Below, one piece after another: positions 8,362 through 16,591 of a DNA stretch of 64,000 nt. The translations under genes were made by a program, and so were the position numbers. Location of the stretch: positions 83,171 to 147,170 of the forward strand of contig JAEUVJ010000048.1 in assembly GCA_016787085.1 (NCBI GenBank), given 5' to 3'. The notes under the pieces were generated by a model that saw nothing but the letters and a program-made list of their open reading frames with translations, was not told the DNA's origin and ran no database searches. The first letter of the stretch is position 1. Each line of letters starts with the position of its first letter. The DNA comes from Chitinophagaceae bacterium (GTDB taxonomy: Bacteria > Bacteroidota > Bacteroidia > Chitinophagales > Chitinophagaceae).

Positions 8362-9627
8362 CTGCTGGCTTTTAAGGTCTATATATCGTCCGTGTTCACG
8401 GAATTTGAAGAGACCCGGAAAAGTATATATGAGCATATCTCCGAAAGGGCCGCTCTTTATACCCTCACCGGGATGGAAAACTATTGCCCGGAAGACAGGA
8501 GGGTGCTGGATAAATGTGTGGAAGATGTAAATGACACAGGTATCTATATCTGTATTTTGGGCTATAAGTATGGCTCAGAGGCCCTGCCTACCAATACGCA
8601 CAAAGAAAAATACTCTTTTACCCACTGGGAATACATCACTGCTAAAAAGAAGAAAGAAGCTGGCAAAAGGATAGAAAGGCTTATCTACATCAAAGAGACT
8701 CCGGGGATGAAAGATGATGATGAACGTCTGACGGCTCTAAAGCAAAGTATAAAAGCCCCGCAGGATATCATGTGTCGCATTTTTGATGATGAGGACAAAC
8801 TGCCTGAACTGATCCTGAAAGACATGGATAACTATGTTTCCCGTGTCACCGCGACCACCAAGTCAGATGAACTGATAGTGACCTGCAACCGGAGCGTACC
8901 CAACCTTCTTTTTGAGTCCAATTTCACCAACGACCCTGTACAGTTTTATTTGGTGCATTGTCATGACAGGGATATGCCCCACTACTTTATTAAAAGGAAG
9001 AAATTAGATTTTGAATTACATGAAAAATCTACTCTTTTATTAGACCTGCATACGGACAGGATCATTGAGGAAACGGAAGACTTTACGGTATTAGACGACC
9101 TGCTGAAAGCATCTATTTACGGAAAACTGCCTGCCGGTCATGGTTTTGCCAATGCGAAGGCTGTCTCTATACCCGGACTCTTGCGGATGCTGGAAAAGAT
9201 GAATATGCATTACTTAGTCATCACCTGGCGTATTCAAAGCATTTACTGGAAGAATGATACTTTTCTCAGTCATATCCGTTCTTTTTATGAGAATTATAAA
9301 TCCTACAATGAGCAGTTCAGGACTGAGAGGAAGATCATTTTCTTTGGTATTGCCAAATACGTGGATAAATCGAAGATCACAGAAGAAGAATTTGACAATA
9401 GGGTAAAAGCTATTTCATACGGGTATCATTTGCCTAAGCTTACGAAAATATCTGTCGGTGAGATCAAGGACTGGCTGGCAGAAACCTATATCGAATCCAA
9501 CCCGGATGACGCGGATAAACTGATCAGCACAAGTATTCCAGATGCTGCCCGTACTGAGTTTTATTACAGTGAACTGGAAGGTGCTTTGAAAAAAATGATA
9601 GATGAATTTAATAATCAAAATATATAA
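8362..9627 (+). CDS. DUF4062 plus inactive-STAND-like protein (operon gene 1)
   Basis: The frame is open from base 8350. The DUF4062 domain begins KVYISSVFTEFEETRKSIYE, and its first strand (KVYISS) is encoded before the first standard start codon, GTG at 8392. Translation therefore probably begins at a CTG (8362 or 8365), giving about 420 residues; from GTG the protein would be 411 residues and lack strand 1. DUF4062 covers about residues 5-150, with IYICILGYKYGSEA and YSFTHWEYITAKKKKEAGK. Residues about 165-420 begin IVTCNRSVPNLLFE, continue with QFYLVHCHDRDMPHYFIKR, a central MHYLVITWRIQSIYW, and a C-terminal KISVGEIKDWLAETYI. This layout fits the inactive STAND (iSTAND) module of NTP-dependent conflict systems. 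There is no Walker A. Its stop overlaps the MoxR ATG by one base (TAATG). The iSTAND call is by pattern. Confidence 0.7.
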   Translation: MLAFKVYISSVFTEFEETRKSIYEHISERAALYTLTGMENYCPEDRRVLDKCVEDVNDTGIYICILGYKYGSEALPTNTHKEKYSFTHWEYITAKKKKEAGKRIERLIYIKETPGMKDDDERLTALKQSIKAPQDIMCRIFDDEDKLPELILKDMDNYVSRVTATTKSDELIVTCNRSVPNLLFESNFTNDPVQFYLVHCHDRDMPHYFIKRKKLDFELHEKSTLLLDLHTDRIIEETEDFTVLDDLLKASIYGKLPAGHGFANAKAVSIPGLLRMLEKMNMHYLVITWRIQSIYWKNDTFLSHIRSFYENYKSYNEQFRTERKIIFFGIAKYVDKSKITEEEFDNRVKAISYGYHLPKLTKISVGEIKDWLAETYIESNPDDADKLISTSIPDAARTEFYYSELEGALKKMIDEFNNQNI

Positions 9628-10715
9628 TGACCATGTTTGACCTGAAAGATATACAGACAACGGCCGATCACGATCCCCGCTATTACATTATTGCTGAAGA
9701 AGCTTTGCGCAAAGCGGTGGACATGTCCATCTGGCTGCAAAAACCTTTATTACTTACCGGCGCCCCGGGTACCGGTAAAACACAATTAGCTGCCAAGGTG
9801 GCCTTTGAGTTGTTTTCACTCTCAAAGGATAAGAATAAGTTGAATGGCTTTGCCCCTTTCAGGGAAACACCCCTTGTGTTTGATACCAAAACCACTTGTA
9901 CGGCCACTGATCTTTTTTATTCTTACGATGCGATAGGTCATTTTCAGAAAAGACATATTGAGCAGGGAGATGCAGGTGCAAAAGCGCTGACTGCCCATCC
10001 TTACATCAAACTGAATGCATTGGGCAAAGCTATATTGCAAACCTATGGTAAGCGGGCTATCCGGGCGCATAAGGAACTGAGTGAATTGCAACACCTCTCC
10101 AATTTTGAAGAAGTGCTGGAAGAAGAGCCTATGAGCTCAGTGGTATTGATTGATGAAATAGACAAAGCTCCCCGAGATTTTCCTAACGACCTGCTGATCG
10201 AGATCGAACGGTACAAGTTTACCATCACGGAGCTGGGTAAAGAAATAGTACGGGCTAAGCCATCAGAATCTGCTGCCCGCATCATCGTATTCATGACGAG
10301 TAATTTTGAAAAGAATCTCCCGGATGCTTTTCTTCGCCGCTGCCTTTTTTATCATATCCCTTCGCCCGGGCACGACCAGTTGCTGAATATCGTATGCGAA
10401 AGAATGGGTGCCTATATGGCGAAAATTAATGAGCGGCTGACCGGAAATACCAACGGCGCTGCCATAACGGATGACCTGCGTGAGAAATATGATAAAGCTA
10501 TCCGCAAGTTTGAATCGCTGCGCACGGCCATGGTGGACAAACAACCGGCTACAGCGGAACTGCTAGAATGGATAAAAGTGCTGGAAGCGGAAGGGTTTTT
10601 TAAAGAAAAACTTGATTTCGATACACTCAGCGATAAACAAAAAAATATTTTACGATATACATTGCCGGTCATTGCCAAAAGTAAAGAGGACCTGGAGCGG
10701 TCGGCCACTCATTAA
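9627..10715 (+). CDS. MoxR-family AAA+ ATPase (operon gene 2)
   Basis: This is a 362-residue MoxR-like AAA+ ATPase. Walker A is GAPGTGKT (residues 45-52), Walker B VVLIDEID (172-179), sensor 1 MTSN (223-226), and the arginine-finger region DAFLRRC (233-239). An insertion between Walker A and B (YDAIGHFQKRHIEQGDAGAK onward) is longer than in chaperone-type MoxR and is typical of MoxR proteins from conflict-type operons. MoxR ATPases form hexamers that remodel partner proteins, usually ones carrying vWA domains. The gene directly downstream encodes such a domain. The start ATG overlaps the preceding stop by one base, indicating coupled translation; a second ATG at 9633 is also possible. The next gene starts 24 bp downstream. 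Confidence 0.85.
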   Translation: MTMFDLKDIQTTADHDPRYYIIAEEALRKAVDMSIWLQKPLLLTGAPGTGKTQLAAKVAFELFSLSKDKNKLNGFAPFRETPLVFDTKTTCTATDLFYSYDAIGHFQKRHIEQGDAGAKALTAHPYIKLNALGKAILQTYGKRAIRAHKELSELQHLSNFEEVLEEEPMSSVVLIDEIDKAPRDFPNDLLIEIERYKFTITELGKEIVRAKPSESAARIIVFMTSNFEKNLPDAFLRRCLFYHIPSPGHDQLLNIVCERMGAYMAKINERLTGNTNGAAITDDLREKYDKAIRKFESLRTAMVDKQPATAELLEWIKVLEAEGFFKEKLDFDTLSDKQKNILRYTLPVIAKSKEDLERSATH

Positions 10716-10739
10716 GCTCATCCATTTATGTAAATAATT

Positions 10740-13700
10740 TTGTCTGCGCCTGCTTCCATATCATTTCCGTTAAGCGGACTAATCTCCATTCTGCAGGGAG
10801 AGGGTTTTGAGATCAGCACCCGCACCATTCTCGACCTGCAAAAAGTAATAGCTCACTTAGACGAAAACCATGTGCAGGATACAGCACATTTAAAGTTTTT
10901 ATTATCCCCGCTTATTTCCCGCAACAAAGAAGAGCAGGAAAAATTCTACCAGCTTTTTGACCAGTATGAAGAGAAGATAAAGGCGGATGTGAAAGAGGAT
11001 CTTGATACCGGAACGGATAAAGGGATTGGTATAGGTATTGCGAAACCTTCTGATCCTCCGGGTATCAGTAATAAAAAGCAGAAGAGAATAAGGAATTACA
11101 TCCTGCTTGCTACAGGTATTGGCTTATTGGCATTTTTAATCTGGCTTCTTCTTCATCGTAAGGATGATCAGGTTGTTCCGGATGGGCCGGCTATCAGCAT
11201 TAGCAGGGAAAATCAATCTGATGATTCTGTAGCAAAAGCAGCAATTGTTAACGTATATGACGAGCCCCCCAATGAAATTGTAGTAAACAAGCCGGTTACT
11301 TTCTATGCTTATTTAGCCGATACTATTGGCGGAGAGACTTACGGCGTCACCTGGCAGATCAACGACAGTGTTTTCGGCGGCACAGCAAGGTCTGTTGAAA
11401 AGATATTTTCAAAGCCGGGTGATTATGTTATCAAAGCGTTTTGCGGGAATAACGGGAAGATAGTTGCACAGACGGAGACAGGCATCAGGGTTCTATGCGA
11501 AATGCCGCCATGGGTAAAGATCGAAAGGGACAGCGCTGCATCAAAAGTAGTGAACGGAAAAGCAGAAAGGGTGTACAGGGCAAAGTTCATCAACCCCGGT
11601 GATGCAAAACACTATTCCTATGTGTGGACGGTAACGAATGATACTACGAGTACCCGGTCAGATCAGCCGGTACTGAATTATTCTGCTCACTGGTTAAGCA
11701 GTTACAAGGTAGGTCTTGTAGTAAAAGGGCATGTTAACCCGGAATGCGCAGCTTACCAGGCCGCAGATTCATCGGTGTTTGAGTTTTCTGAAGAACCGGA
11801 ACTGACCCTGAATGCAGAAGGTATGACTCCCCTGCAGCCCAAAAAGAAAACGAACGATGCTTTTTGGAGCCGCGTACTTATTCTCTGTTTATTATTGCCG
11901 GGCGTTTTGGTTTACCGGTTCTATAAAGAAAAGCTTACCGGGCTCGTCAATAAATTTTTCAAGCCTGTAAAGGGCATAGAAAAAAAAGTGACAGTACAGC
12001 TTACGGAGCCGTATGAAATAAAATTTAAACCGCAGGAAGATAAGATCGCCAGGGAAACAGCGGTCAGCCAATTGGCTGAAACATTGCGAAAGCGGCATAG
12101 CAGTGATGTTTTCAGATTAAGTATTGGCAAAACCATTCGTCAGACCATTAAGAAAGGCGGGTTCCCGGTCTTTGAGTTTACCCCGCGTACGCAGCCGGCT
12201 GATTTTTTACTGTTCGTGGACACAGAGTATCCTGACAGTCATCTGCTGAAATTATACCGGTACGTGATCAGTTGCCTGAAAAAAGAGCAGGTGAACCTTA
12301 CCGCCTATAGTTATTACCGGGAGCCGTTATTATTAAGCAATGAATCATTGAACCATTTGCTGATCCCTGCTGAAAAATTAGCCCGCCTCTATCCGGGAAC
12401 GATCCTTTTCCTGTTCACTGACGGTACCTCATTCTTCAGGACCATCGATATGCGGTTGCAGGAGAAAATAGTGGAGAAATTCAAAGGCTGGGATACCAAA
12501 CTTATTTTTACTTCAGTGGCAAAGAAAGACTGGGGAAGCAGGGAAATGCAGCTTTACCAGGCCGGGTTTACGGTGGTACCGGCTGATGTCAATGCTCACC
12601 AGTTGATAAGCGATGAGATCAATAACATGATTGACCGGCAAAAACTGAAAAAAACAGTGATCCCGGATACCTATTCTTCCCGCCTGGTCAATTTCAATGA
12701 ATGGAAAGAGGTAAAGCAATACCTGCATGACGCCTGCATACAAAATAATACTGTGCTTGCGGGTGAAACAGGTTATCAGTTACTGAAAGAATGGCTTTGC
12801 GCTACGGCGGTGTATCCGAAGGTAAACTGGGAAGTGACCATCGCTGCAGGCAAAGCTATAGAACAAACAAAATGTAGCCCTGGGCAACTGGTCAATTATT
12901 CTAACCTGCTGGTGCTTGGCCGCATCCAATGGCTGAAGGACGGGCACCTCACGGATACGATGCGGATAGAAATGCTGAAAGAACTGGACCCCGCTACAGA
13001 AATACTCGCCAGGGAGGCAATAAGCCATTTGCTGGAAGAAATAAAAGAGGATATTCCTGCATCATCGGCAGTATACGGAGAGTATGACCTGCAACGGGCT
13101 ACCAACCGTTTCCTGGTCCGCAGTTACCGCGAAGGAGAAATAGGATTTGAGGATAGCGATTATATCGCCGTGAAGGAGTATGCTGACAAAGGCCGGTTGG
13201 ATGAGCCGGCAGAGATTTACCTGAATGAACCGCTTGCCAATACGCCGCTCACTGAATCCGGGCAAACTGTTCCGTTAGAAAAATATATTGTAAAAAAAGA
13301 AGATCAGAGACGGGTTCATGCCGAACAGTTACACCGGGAATTCCGGCAGACCAAAAGATCATTGCAGTGGAAGGCTGCAGCAGGCCTGGCAGCGATGGTA
13401 ATTACAGGAATAGTATTGCTGACTGAGGTATTTAATTTTAAACCGCTGATACCTTCTGTTATTGCAGACAGGGTATTACGTTTTTCCGGAAATGGATCGC
13501 AGGGGTTAGAAGTGGACAGGTTATCCGTGATCATGGGTGGTGAACAATACTATGCTGAGAAAGAAGGCACTGATAGTTTCCGCATCAAAGACCTTCCGGT
13601 TGACTCTTCTCTTTATTCTACTATACATATCACCGTCAATAGCGGGGAAGAACTGAATTTTAGCAACACGTTTAATCCCGGGTTTGAAAGTTATGAGGTT

Positions 13701-15344
13701 TCATTGACGGGGCCGCAGGCATTGCTTCCTGTTTTCATCCGGTATAATGATGAGAGGAAATATCTCACTGCCGAAGCCCAGTTGAAAAGCATACTGGGAA
13801 ATTATGACGTCACAGCAACCCGAAATACTGACACAGAAGATACACTGAATCGTATCGTCTATTATGACGACAGCCAGGCCGGGGTGGCCACAGCGATAGC
13901 CCGTAACATAAAAGCCCAGCTTGGTATTGACGTGGAAACAAGATATGTGAATCTGCCAGGAACTGCCACTACCTTGTTTTTATACTTCAGGCAGAGCCCT
14001 GTTAATACATGCACTGCTGCCAGCTTGCCGCAGGGATTGACGGAAATATGGAAAGGCGGCAGCAGCAACCGGCTTTTCAATATGAATGTCGCAAACAAGG
14101 TTATTTACTATTCTACTGGTGATAAAGCTACCTATGGCACCTACCGCATCAGGGAAGTGTGCAGTGATGGAGCAGGTGTTTATCGGATCATTACTGCAGC
14201 AGATAACCAATACAGAGTTTTTTTCATCAGGAATTTTTCGGGTTCATCATTTAGTTTATCCGTATGCCAGAACCTGTATGCAACACCAGAACAGGCAAGG
14301 GATGTAACGGACGCCAATTGCCAATGGTCGAACGATATGGGACTGTATTATGAGAATAACAGCAGCCGTATTTATTTGCCCATACAGCCTGTCAGCCTTC
14401 AACCGGCTGAAAGAAGGAAAATAGAGAAGATAGCCGATACGATAGTAGCTAATACCAGGAGCAATACACAAGTTAAAATAACAACAGCTATTTATGAGAA
14501 CAAAAGTTATCTGGCCGCCGCTAATGAGAGAGTGGTGCTGGAATACCTGCCGGATAACGGCATTGCGTATGATCTGAGGAATGATGATTGGGTAGAGTTA
14601 AGACAGGCGGGGCCTTTTGACAGAAATTATATTACCGTCAGACTGCAGATCACTCAGCAACCGGACACTAAACCCGACCCGCCATTGGTAAGGCCTGATT
14701 GTGACAGGATATTCTATTCCATCAAAGAAGCCTTGAGTGTTGATCCGAAGGTAGTTTGTAACCTGCAGCTATCCAACCAGAACTTGTCAGCTATTCCGGC
14801 CGAACTAAGCCAGTTCGTTAATCTGCGATCGTTAGATATAAGAAATAACCGCTTAACTGATAAGGATAGTATGGAGTTATTTACAAAGTTTGTGTTTATA
14901 AAATCCATTCAATTTACGCCACAGATCAGGCCCACACCGCCGCAGCAGCAGTGGAAGCTTGTCAGCAAAGTAACAGTAAACAATAGGGGGATCCCCGACA
15001 ATAACTTTGATAAGTTATTCGATGCGTTATTTGAGGAACTTCGCCGGAATAGCCAGGCCCGCATAAAAATTGTGTCGTTTTATCCGCTAAAAGCCAGTTC
15101 TGCAGGAGCACAGCGGATCATTAAGGGTATGGAAGAGTATCTTCAGAAGAACAAATGGGGTGATTATATCTATGGCCGGCGTGTGACCTTCGAAGTTTCT
15201 GATGATGTAGCGAAAGCTGAGCAGGTGTCAAGTATGATCTTCTTTAGCGGAGAACAGCCGGAGGTCAGCGTATATGGGCTTAATCTGTCCGCTAATTTTC
15301 GAACTACCTTACAGCCTGATCCACGTTCATTCCGTACCAACTGA
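10740..15344 (+). CDS. Three-pass giant protein: CoxE-like N-terminus, degenerate vWA, periplasmic domains (operon gene 3)
   Basis: This protein has 1534 residues. Residues 10-80 resemble the helical N-terminus of CoxE-type vWA proteins (LISILQGEGFEISTRTILDL, FYQLFDQYEEKI). TM1 is at about 119-138 after KKQKRIRN. Residues 165-350 are two Ig/PKD-like domains. TM2 is at about 376-393. Residues 485-615 look like a vWA domain: FLLFVDTEYP stands where DxSxS is expected, and FLFTDGTSF carries the TDG strand, so the MIDAS site is degraded. Residues 645-830 are a helical domain. TM3 is at about 878-896. The rest has an OmpA-like stretch (about 1220-1302), a short leucine-rich piece (1339-1372) and a second OmpA-like stretch (about 1408-1488). 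Basic residues flank each TM on the sides that place the vWA in the cytosol and residues 139-375 and 897-1534 in the periplasm. The TTG start is the only one after the in-frame TAA at 10731 that keeps the CoxE-like region. The domain calls are by eye. Confidence 0.75.
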   Translation: MSAPASISFPLSGLISILQGEGFEISTRTILDLQKVIAHLDENHVQDTAHLKFLLSPLISRNKEEQEKFYQLFDQYEEKIKADVKEDLDTGTDKGIGIGIAKPSDPPGISNKKQKRIRNYILLATGIGLLAFLIWLLLHRKDDQVVPDGPAISISRENQSDDSVAKAAIVNVYDEPPNEIVVNKPVTFYAYLADTIGGETYGVTWQINDSVFGGTARSVEKIFSKPGDYVIKAFCGNNGKIVAQTETGIRVLCEMPPWVKIERDSAASKVVNGKAERVYRAKFINPGDAKHYSYVWTVTNDTTSTRSDQPVLNYSAHWLSSYKVGLVVKGHVNPECAAYQAADSSVFEFSEEPELTLNAEGMTPLQPKKKTNDAFWSRVLILCLLLPGVLVYRFYKEKLTGLVNKFFKPVKGIEKKVTVQLTEPYEIKFKPQEDKIARETAVSQLAETLRKRHSSDVFRLSIGKTIRQTIKKGGFPVFEFTPRTQPADFLLFVDTEYPDSHLLKLYRYVISCLKKEQVNLTAYSYYREPLLLSNESLNHLLIPAEKLARLYPGTILFLFTDGTSFFRTIDMRLQEKIVEKFKGWDTKLIFTSVAKKDWGSREMQLYQAGFTVVPADVNAHQLISDEINNMIDRQKLKKTVIPDTYSSRLVNFNEWKEVKQYLHDACIQNNTVLAGETGYQLLKEWLCATAVYPKVNWEVTIAAGKAIEQTKCSPGQLVNYSNLLVLGRIQWLKDGHLTDTMRIEMLKELDPATEILAREAISHLLEEIKEDIPASSAVYGEYDLQRATNRFLVRSYREGEIGFEDSDYIAVKEYADKGRLDEPAEIYLNEPLANTPLTESGQTVPLEKYIVKKEDQRRVHAEQLHREFRQTKRSLQWKAAAGLAAMVITGIVLLTEVFNFKPLIPSVIADRVLRFSGNGSQGLEVDRLSVIMGGEQYYAEKEGTDSFRIKDLPVDSSLYSTIHITVNSGEELNFSNTFNPGFESYEVSLTGPQALLPVFIRYNDERKYLTAEAQLKSILGNYDVTATRNTDTEDTLNRIVYYDDSQAGVATAIARNIKAQLGIDVETRYVNLPGTATTLFLYFRQSPVNTCTAASLPQGLTEIWKGGSSNRLFNMNVANKVIYYSTGDKATYGTYRIREVCSDGAGVYRIITAADNQYRVFFIRNFSGSSFSLSVCQNLYATPEQARDVTDANCQWSNDMGLYYENNSSRIYLPIQPVSLQPAERRKIEKIADTIVANTRSNTQVKITTAIYENKSYLAAANERVVLEYLPDNGIAYDLRNDDWVELRQAGPFDRNYITVRLQITQQPDTKPDPPLVRPDCDRIFYSIKEALSVDPKVVCNLQLSNQNLSAIPAELSQFVNLRSLDIRNNRLTDKDSMELFTKFVFIKSIQFTPQIRPTPPQQQWKLVSKVTVNNRGIPDNNFDKLFDALFEELRRNSQARIKIVSFYPLKASSAGAQRIIKGMEEYLQKNKWGDYIYGRRVTFEVSDDVAKAEQVSSMIFFSGEQPEVSVYGLNLSANFRTTLQPDPRSFRTN

Positions 15345-16496
15345 TCAGTTCAATGCCGGATCGGTTTCAATGTTGTTCACATCTACGCTGCTGTAATCTT
15401 TGATCACATTATACAACGTACCCCTTTCCACAGGTTTTCTTTTGGCTTGTTTGATCAACGTAACTAACTGGGCCGTGCTCATCGCCGGATTTTGTTCTTC
15501 CGAACCGGCCATGGAGTAGATCTTCGTGGTGTCATCTATCGTTCCGTCAATATCATTGACGCCGAAAGACAAAGTAAGTTGTGCGTTTTGCCGTCCCAGC
15601 ATCGGCCAATAAGCTTTGATGTGTGGGAAATTGTCTAAATATATGCGGCTGATGGCATACATTTTCATGTCTTCAGCCACACTTACTTCCGGAATATTAC
15701 TCATATCATTATCCTTATTCCGGAATTTTAGCGGGATGAATGTATTAAAACCGCCGGTGCTGTCCTGCAATTCCCTTAACCGGCGCATGTGATCAATGCG
15801 GTGATGATATTTTTCAATATGCCCATAGAGGAGAGTGGCATTGGAGTGCATGCCAAGCCTGTGCGCTGTTTCATGTATTTGCAGCCATCCTTCGGCATCT
15901 ACTTTATCGGCGCATATCTGTTGTCTTATTTTCGGGTCAAATATTTCAGCGCCACCCCCCGGCAACGAGTCAAGTCCGGCTTCTTTTAAATACTTCATTC
16001 CATCTTCTATACTCATTTTCGCCTTGCGAAACATATAGTCGAGTTCTACTGCTGTAAAACCTTTGATGTGCAGCCCCGGCCGGTGTGCTTTTATCTTTTT
16101 CAGCAATTCTGCAAAGAACTCCAGGTTCATTTTAGGATGGACGCCGCCTACAATATGTACTTCCGTCACCGGTTTGCCGTCGTAACTCTTCACTATATTC
16201 ATCATTTGCTCCAGGCTGAGTTCCCAGCCTTCATCCCGATGGGCATAGAGCCGGCTGTATGAACAAAAATTACAACTGAATACACATACGTTGGTTGGCT
16301 CAATATGGAAGTTACGGTTGAAGTAAGTGGTATCGCCGTGTTTGCGTTCTCTTACCAGGTTGGCCAGGCTACCTGTAAGACCAAGGCTTGCTTTTTCAAA
16401 TAAAAGAAGGGCTTCTTCGTCACTGATACGGGTACCGGCTATTACTTTTTCCCGGATGGCTTCTAATTCGGGCGACAAATTACTGGCAGGGGTCAT
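15345..16496 (-). CDS. mqnE: Aminofutalosine synthase MqnE
   Basis: This is a radical SAM enzyme of the futalosine menaquinone pathway. It joins 3-[(1-carboxyvinyl)oxy]benzoate with a SAM-derived adenosyl radical to form aminofutalosine. It has 383 residues, the family length. The radical SAM triad is CVFSCNFC (about residue 70), preceded by FNRNFHIEPTNV. Further family motifs are TEVHIVGGVHPKMNLEFF, KGFTAVELDYMF, GLDSLPGGGAEIF, and HRLGMHSNATLLYGHIE. It indicates that this organism makes menaquinone by the futalosine route. Its stop codon abuts that of the convergent giant gene with no intervening base (TGATCA). A -7-like box (TAACTTTG on the minus strand) lies at 16514-16521. Confidence 0.93.
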   Translation of the reverse strand: MTPASNLSPELEAIREKVIAGTRISDEEALLLFEKASLGLTGSLANLVRERKHGDTTYFNRNFHIEPTNVCVFSCNFCSYSRLYAHRDEGWELSLEQMMNIVKSYDGKPVTEVHIVGGVHPKMNLEFFAELLKKIKAHRPGLHIKGFTAVELDYMFRKAKMSIEDGMKYLKEAGLDSLPGGGAEIFDPKIRQQICADKVDAEGWLQIHETAHRLGMHSNATLLYGHIEKYHHRIDHMRRLRELQDSTGGFNTFIPLKFRNKDNDMSNIPEVSVAEDMKMYAISRIYLDNFPHIKAYWPMLGRQNAQLTLSFGVNDIDGTIDDTTKIYSMAGSEEQNPAMSTAQLVTLIKQAKRKPVERGTLYNVIKDYSSVDVNNIETDPALN

Positions 16497-16513
16497 ACAT
16501 TAAATTCAGGAGG

Positions 16514-16521
16514 CAAAGTTA
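16514..16521 (-). promoter_or_regulatory. Probable -7 box of mqnE
   Basis: Read on the minus strand this is TAACTTTG, a match to TAnnTTTG, 18 bp before the mqnE ATG. No convincing -33 TTTG is found at the proper distance, so it is a half-site only. Confidence 0.35.
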
Positions 16522-16532
16522 CGCAATGCACA

Positions 16533-16566
16533 TAAAAAAGCCTTCCGTTTATGAACGGAAGGCTTT
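16533..16566 (-). terminator. Intrinsic terminator of the M43 protease gene
   Basis: A 13-bp perfect stem (16537-16549 with 16554-16566) closes a 4-nt loop. Read on the minus strand it ends in TTTTTT, just downstream of the protease stop at 16592. It also separates that gene from mqnE. Confidence 0.9.
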
Positions 16567-16591
16567 GGGTGTAAGATCAGTTAGCTATTTG

